64,000 bases of DNA from Mycolicibacterium sp. MU0050 (GTDB taxonomy: Bacteria; Actinomycetota; Actinomycetes; Mycobacteriales; Mycobacteriaceae). This document shows, piece after piece, positions 59,976 to 64,000 of this stretch (position 1 is its first letter; every line of letters starts with the position of its first letter). A program made the position numbers and the translations under genes. The stretch covers positions 372,001-436,000 of the forward strand of contig NZ_OY726395.1 of assembly GCF_963378085.1 (NCBI RefSeq), written 5' to 3'. Below the pieces are notes generated by a model. It saw nothing but the letters and a program-made list of their open reading frames with translations, was not told the origin of the DNA and did not search any database.

Positions 59976-60009
59976 CTTTTCGGCCCAAACGTGAGTTTGG
60001 GCCGAAAAG
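59976..60009. terminator. Bidirectional terminator between fadA6 and adh
   Basis: A perfect 15-base stem, CTTTTCGGCCCAAAC (59976-59990) with 59995-60009, and a four-base loop GTGA. The stem ends in A4/T4 runs on both strands, so it can end fadA6 from the left and the dehydrogenase gene from the right. Confidence 0.9.
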
Positions 60010-60093
60010 TGCGAGTACCTTCGGGTAATTCGTCAATCTCGGCGGCGGCTGAGATCGCGGCGGCGGGCTGTGGCGGCCTGGTGGGCCCCGGGC

Positions 60094-61206
60094 TCAGTGG
60101 TCGTGCAGGATGACGCCGCGGATGTTGCGGCCCGCCCGCATGTCCTCGTAGCCCTCGTTGACCTCGGCCAGCTTGTATTCGTGGGTGACGGTCTCGTCGA
60201 GCAGCAGCTTGCCCTCGCGGTAGAGCGAGAGCAGCCGCGGGATGTCCGCGCGCGGGTTGGCCTCGCCGTAGAGGCTGCCCAGCAGTCGCTTCTGGAACAG
60301 CGTGAACATCATCATGCCCAGGGTCGGCGAGGTGTCGGCCATCGTCGAGAGCGCGGTCATCACCACCGCGCCACCCTTGCGGATGATGTTGGCGGCCTCC
60401 TCGACCTGGGGACCTTCGAGCAGACCCACGGTGAGGATCGCCGAGTCGGCCATCACCCCCCGGGTGAGGTCGGCGACCAGCGCGGTGGCCTCCTCCATCG
60501 ACGTGGCGAAGTGCGTGGCGCCGAACATCATGGCCTTCGCCCGCTTCTGCTCGTTGGGTTCGACCACGATGATCTTCTCGGCGCCGGCCAGGCGGGCGCC
60601 CTGCACCGCGCCGCTGCCGATGCCACCGAACCCGATGATGACGACGGTGTCACCGGGGGAGACGTCGGCGGTGTTGACCGCCGAACCCCAGCCGGTGGTG
60701 ACCCCGCAGCCCAGCAGACACGCTCGCGACAGCGGCACGTCGTCGTCGATCTTGACGATGGAGGCCTCGGGCACGGAGCCGTACTGGGAGAACGTTCCGA
60801 CGAACGCCATCGCGCCGACATTCTGTCCGCGGGCCCGGCGCCGGTAGGTGCCGTCCACCTGAGTTCCGGCCATGATCAGCGCACCGAGGTCGCACAGGTT
60901 CTGGTGCCCCGTCGAACAGAATCGACAACGCCCGCAGGCCGGCAGGAATGAGGCGACCACATGGTCGCCCGGGGCGAGGCCCACGACGCCGGGCCCGACC
61001 TCGCGCACAATGCCGGCGCCCTCGTGCCCGCCGATCAGCGGCAGCGGCGCGGGCAGATCCCCGGTGCGGATGTGTTCATCGGAGTGGCACAGGCCGGTCG
61101 CCTCCCAGGAAACCAGCACCTCACCGTCCTTGGGCGGATCGAGGTCGATTTCCTCGACGGTCCAGTCGCCGCCGTACTCCCAGAGAATTGCCGCATTCGT
61201 CTTCAT
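60094..61206 (-). CDS. NDMA-dependent-type alcohol dehydrogenase
   Basis: 370 residues, zinc alcohol dehydrogenase: catalytic-site GHEGAGIVREVG, structural cysteines CGRCRFCSTGHQNLC and Rossmann GFGGIGSGAVQGARLAG. Overall it resembles the actinobacterial NDMA-dependent alcohol dehydrogenases, which hold NAD tightly and are linked to the mycofactocin redox cofactor. No mycofactocin gene is in the window. ATG at 61206. Confidence 0.85.
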   Translation of the reverse strand: MKTNAAILWEYGGDWTVEEIDLDPPKDGEVLVSWEATGLCHSDEHIRTGDLPAPLPLIGGHEGAGIVREVGPGVVGLAPGDHVVASFLPACGRCRFCSTGHQNLCDLGALIMAGTQVDGTYRRRARGQNVGAMAFVGTFSQYGSVPEASIVKIDDDVPLSRACLLGCGVTTGWGSAVNTADVSPGDTVVIIGFGGIGSGAVQGARLAGAEKIIVVEPNEQKRAKAMMFGATHFATSMEEATALVADLTRGVMADSAILTVGLLEGPQVEEAANIIRKGGAVVMTALSTMADTSPTLGMMMFTLFQKRLLGSLYGEANPRADIPRLLSLYREGKLLLDETVTHEYKLAEVNEGYEDMRAGRNIRGVILHDH

Positions 61207-61284
61207 GATGCCTCCCGAGAGCCGACGTGCCGTATGAGCCTGAGTGTAGGAATCCCGGAGGGCCGTTTGGGGGTTTCGACCGGA

Positions 61285-62013
61285 TCAGTTCAGCGCCAGC
61301 ATCAACCCCGCCATCGCGATGAGCCAACTGGCGAAGCTACCCACCAGGAAGTACTCCGTCACCTCGTCGATTCCCGAGCCGCCATTGTCCTTGCGCTGCG
61401 CATTGAGTTCGGGAAATCGGATGATGCCCTTGGCCGCGACCACCGCCGAGGCCGCGCCGATCTGGCCGCCCAGGCCCAGGCCGACGATGAGCAACCGCTC
61501 CATGGGACCCAACAACCGGCCACCCTTGAGCCGGTCCGAGGGCTGCGGTTGGCCGGCGGGCCGGACGGCCCCCACGGCGCCGAGTATCAACCGCACCAAC
61601 TGATTTGCCGTGACCAGCTGCAGCAGCACGACGGCGAAGATCATCAACGCCCGCTCCGGTTCGAGATCGCCGAGCCCGACCCAACGAAGCCAGCCCGCCA
61701 GCAGCCCCTCGACCGGGGACATCCAGCCGGCCAACACCAACAGCACCGCGACGGTGGCCCCGAAGACCGTCAGTGCCCGCCCCTCGCCGGTACCGGTCCG
61801 CTCGGCGGCGGAGCTGAGCCGCACCCATGCCACCGCGGCCACCGCGGCGAACGTCAGCAGCACGACGTCGCCGAACCGCCAGAGCCCGGCCAGCAGCGCG
61901 CAGCCGAGCACCACCACCGGTCCCGCCACCAGTGCCGGCCAGCGGCGGTCGGTGAGCTTGCGGCAGATGTCGGCCAGCCCGATTGCGGACAGGAAGACCG
62001 CGAGCGCGCTCAT
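61285..62013 (-). CDS. Multi-pass membrane protein paired with SatD-like regulator
   Basis: 242 residues with about six transmembrane helices and a GLGLGGQIGAASAVVAAKGIIRFPEL block near 185-210 conserved in SatD-linked membrane proteins as I recall. ATG overlaps the satD-like stop as ATGA, so the two are coexpressed. Function unknown. The 78 bases on its left separate it from the dehydrogenase gene. Confidence 0.75.
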   Translation of the reverse strand: MSALAVFLSAIGLADICRKLTDRRWPALVAGPVVVLGCALLAGLWRFGDVVLLTFAAVAAVAWVRLSSAAERTGTGEGRALTVFGATVAVLLVLAGWMSPVEGLLAGWLRWVGLGDLEPERALMIFAVVLLQLVTANQLVRLILGAVGAVRPAGQPQPSDRLKGGRLLGPMERLLIVGLGLGGQIGAASAVVAAKGIIRFPELNAQRKDNGGSGIDEVTEYFLVGSFASWLIAMAGLMLALN

Positions 62014-62660
62014 CGGAGCTGCCGCAGTTCCTCGGCGGCCGCCAGGAGCAGATCCAATCCCGCCCGCCCGGCGCGCTGGGACACCGCCGAGGGGCTGATC
62101 CGTTCCGCCATGGCCAACTCCTTCTTCGACCGCCCCGCGCGCAGGCCCGCCAGAAGCCGCAGGGATCGTTCGTCCAGCGATCCAAGCAGATGGTCCCGAC
62201 ACATCAGGGCGGCGTTGACCGCGTGGGGATCGGCGCCGGCGTCGGTGCCGTTGCGGAAGGCCGTTCGCAGCTGCGTGAACCCGGTTTGTTCCTGCTGGGT
62301 GGACACCCACTCGATGGCCTCGCGGGCCGCCCACCAGCCGGGCCCGTCCTGGATGCCCGTCGCCGGGTCGAGTTGGGTGACGGCGCCCCAGCCGAGCCCG
62401 AACCGGACGTCGATACCGGGATTGAGCAGCAGACGTAACGTGAATGCCGCGTCGATCGCGGCGCCGACGGTGCCGAAGGTGCCCTGGAACTCGTCGCCGA
62501 CGGTGATCGCCGGCGCGTCGGCCGCGCCGGCGGCGACCTCCTGTAGTGCCGCGGTCAGGCGGCCGTGCAGTTCGCGACGGTCCGGGTAAAGCCGCGATCC
62601 GACGACGTCACCGATCAGGGTGGCGACGACCGGTGAAGCCCCGCGCTTCGCAACCGACAT
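62010..62660 (-). CDS. SatD-family protein with C-terminal helix-turn-helix
   Basis: 216 residues. The SatD core (ATLIGDVVGSRLYPDR, AITVGDEFQGTFG, RFGLGWG) fills the first 150 residues; the C-terminus holds SKKELAMAERISPSAVSQRAGRAG, a helix-turn-helix. An ATG start sits directly on a doubled palindrome, so the protein probably represses its own operon. SatD was named in streptococcal secretion/acid stress loci; its role here is unknown. Confidence 0.8.
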   Translation of the reverse strand: MSVAKRGASPVVATLIGDVVGSRLYPDRRELHGRLTAALQEVAAGAADAPAITVGDEFQGTFGTVGAAIDAAFTLRLLLNPGIDVRFGLGWGAVTQLDPATGIQDGPGWWAAREAIEWVSTQQEQTGFTQLRTAFRNGTDAGADPHAVNAALMCRDHLLGSLDERSLRLLAGLRAGRSKKELAMAERISPSAVSQRAGRAGLDLLLAAAEELRQLR

Positions 62661-62707
62661 ATGAAGATCATAGCTTCATAATCGGAAAATGAAGCTAATT
62701 ACTTCAC
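62661..62707. promoter_or_regulatory. Doubled palindromic operator of the satD-like operon
   Basis: Two copies of ATGAAG-N7-CTTCA(T/C): 62661-62679 (perfect inverted repeat) and 62689-62707 (last base differs), 28 bases centre to centre. The first abuts the satD-like start codon; the second covers the stop codon of ipdC. The stretch is markedly AT-rich. Likely autoregulatory site. Confidence 0.75.
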
Positions 62708-63777
62708 TCAGCGATCAGGGCGGATGCCGCGCGAAGGTGATCGACCGCCTGGTTCACGATCGAGTCGATCAGTTCGGCGCAGGACGGAAGGTCCTCGAGG
62801 ATTCCGGCGACCTGCCCGGACGCCAGCACCCCGGCGTCGGTGTTGCCGTCGACCAGGCCGGCCTTGAGCAGCATCGGCGTGTTCGCGGCCATCACCACCT
62901 GGGACCAGGTCAGGTCCTTACCGCGCCGCATGGCCATGCCGTCGGTGACCATGGATCGCCAGTTCATCCCGGTCATCTTCTTGAACTTCTGCGCGTTGCG
63001 GACCGCGGCACTGAATCCGCGCACCCGCGACCCGCTTTCGAGTTTCTCCACCAGGCCGGTCCGCAGCACGCGGTGCGGCATCCCGTCGACCCGGGTCGAG
63101 ACCACGGTGCCGTCCAGGCCGGCCTGCAGGTAGCGCTGCTTGACCTCGTCGGGCACGGTCGAATCGGAGGTGAGCAGGAACCGGGTTCCCATCGCGACGC
63201 CGGCGGCGCCGTAGGACAGCGCCGCGGCCAACCCGCGGCCGTCGAAGAAGCCGCCCGCGGCCACCACCGGCATCCCGGTGTCGGCCACGGCATCGAGCAC
63301 CGAGGGCAGCAGCAGTGTGGTGGCCACCGGTCCGGTGTGCCCGCCGCCCTCGCCGCCCTGCACGATCACCGCGTCGGCACCCCAGCCGGCCACCTTCTTG
63401 GCGTGCTTGGCCGCCCCCACCGAGGGGATCACCACGACGCCGGCCTCTTTGAGTTTGGCGATCAGGTCGGGCTTGGGTGCCAGCGCGAACGAGGCGACCT
63501 TGACGCCCTCGCGGATGAGCAACTCCACCCGCTCGTTCGCGTCCCCGGCGTCGGCGCGGATGTTGATGCCGAATGGCTTGTCGGTGGCCGCCTTCACCTT
63601 GGCCACCGCGGTCTCGAGTTCGGCGAGCGTCATCGTCGCCGACGCCAGGATGCCCAGACCGCCGGCATTCGAGGTGGCGGCTACCAGGCGGGCGCCGGCC
63701 ACCCATCCCATGCCGGTCTGCACGACGGGATGTTCGATGCCGACCAGTTCGGTCAGCGGGGTCTTCAGCGCACCCAT
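62704..63777 (-). CDS. ipdC: Nitronate-monooxygenase-family reductase IpdC
   Basis: 357 residues, FMN TIM-barrel of the nitronate monooxygenase family: GMGWVAGARLVAATSNAGGLG, VQGGEGGGHTG and GGFFDGRGLAAAL. By position beside ipdB and similarity to Rv3553 it is IpdC, which acts on HIP-derived CoA esters in C/D-ring breakdown. Its stop lies within the satD operator; two bases separate it from the ipdB stop. Confidence 0.9.
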   Translation of the reverse strand: MGALKTPLTELVGIEHPVVQTGMGWVAGARLVAATSNAGGLGILASATMTLAELETAVAKVKAATDKPFGINIRADAGDANERVELLIREGVKVASFALAPKPDLIAKLKEAGVVVIPSVGAAKHAKKVAGWGADAVIVQGGEGGGHTGPVATTLLLPSVLDAVADTGMPVVAAGGFFDGRGLAAALSYGAAGVAMGTRFLLTSDSTVPDEVKQRYLQAGLDGTVVSTRVDGMPHRVLRTGLVEKLESGSRVRGFSAAVRNAQKFKKMTGMNWRSMVTDGMAMRRGKDLTWSQVVMAANTPMLLKAGLVDGNTDAGVLASGQVAGILEDLPSCAELIDSIVNQAVDHLRAASALIAE

Positions 63778-63779
63778 GC

Positions 63780-64000
63780 TCAGGCCTTGACTTCCTTGTC
63801 CCGCAGTGACTTCGGGTCGATCACCTCGCGGAGCAACTCGAGTTCCTCGGGTTCGGGCAGCCGGGTGACCGTCGCCGCGTCGAGGCCGTGGACCTCGAAC
63901 GAGGTGTTCTCGGCGACCTGCTCGGCGGTCACGCCGGGATGCAGCGACAGCGCGCGCATCGTGCGGTCGGGGCCGCCGAAGTCGAACACGCCGAGGTTGC
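63780..64000 (-). CDS. ipdB: CoA-transferase-family IpdB, C-terminal part (runs off the window)
   Basis: About 73 codons, in frame to the window edge. LHPGVTAEQVAENTSFEVHGL is the terminal block of the beta subunit of family I CoA transferases; IpdAB of this family hydrolyses the last carbon ring (COCHEA-CoA). Assignment rests on this block and on the neighbour ipdC. The start lies beyond 64000. Confidence 0.85.
   Translation of the reverse strand, partial: NLGVFDFGGPDRTMRALSLHPGVTAEQVAENTSFEVHGLDAATVTRLPEPEELELLREVIDPKSLRDKEVKA

Overview
The window is a stretch of chromosome from a GC-rich mycobacterium, most likely a fast-growing environmental species. This rests on close protein-level resemblance, from memory, to M. 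tuberculosis genes in nearly the same order as the Rv3553-Rv3602 neighbourhood: panC-panD-coaX-lysS-lsr2-clpC1, mutY-canB-disA-radA-carD-ispD-ispF-cysS, and the cholesterol catabolic genes kstR, fadE34, kshB, hsaADCB, fadE30-33, fadD3, ipdF, kstR2, fadA6 and ipdC. I saw no tRNA, rRNA, insertion sequence, prophage or CRISPR array.

1-7160: pantothenate/CoA synthesis (panC, panD, coaX), lysyl-tRNA synthetase, the nucleoid protein Lsr2 and the Clp chaperone ClpC1, with a ClgR-like operator ahead of clpC1. 7172-13632: two back-to-back ECF importers, each behind its own riboswitch. A cobalt system CbiMNQO reads leftward from a cobalamin riboswitch, and a thiamine-type system YkoEDC reads rightward from a TPP riboswitch. 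13636-27424: housekeeping genes for cell envelope, heme degradation, DNA repair, carbonic anhydrase, c-di-AMP synthesis, the RNA polymerase regulator CarD, isoprenoid synthesis, cysteinyl-tRNA synthetase and rRNA methylation. 27429-33722: a metallo-hydrolase with pxpA, a znuACB zinc importer with a Zur-like site, a LacI regulator and trehalose-phosphatase.

33727-64000 is the steroid region. KstR controls the A/B-ring genes (fadE34, kshB, hsaADCB) through three visible operators. KstR2 controls the C/D-ring genes (fadD3, fadE30-33, ipdF, fadA6, and probably ipdC/ipdB) through two visible operators. Together these genes open steroid rings A and B, activate the leftover propanoate side chain as a CoA ester, and degrade rings C and D by beta-oxidation-like steps.

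The most unusual part is 42.3-48.3 kb, an accessory segment inserted between hsaB and the aspB-like gene, where M. tuberculosis carries nat. It holds a DnaA-box cluster, an EspC-like type VII secretion partner, a long polymorphic toxin whose C-terminal RNase A-like domain is out of frame, two overlapping immunity genes behind it, a separate immunity paralogue and an internally deleted immunity remnant. The toxin tip and immunity genes are clearly lower in GC than their surroundings. A second small island (60.1-62.7 kb) holds an NDMA-type alcohol dehydrogenase and a SatD-like regulator with a doubled palindromic operator.
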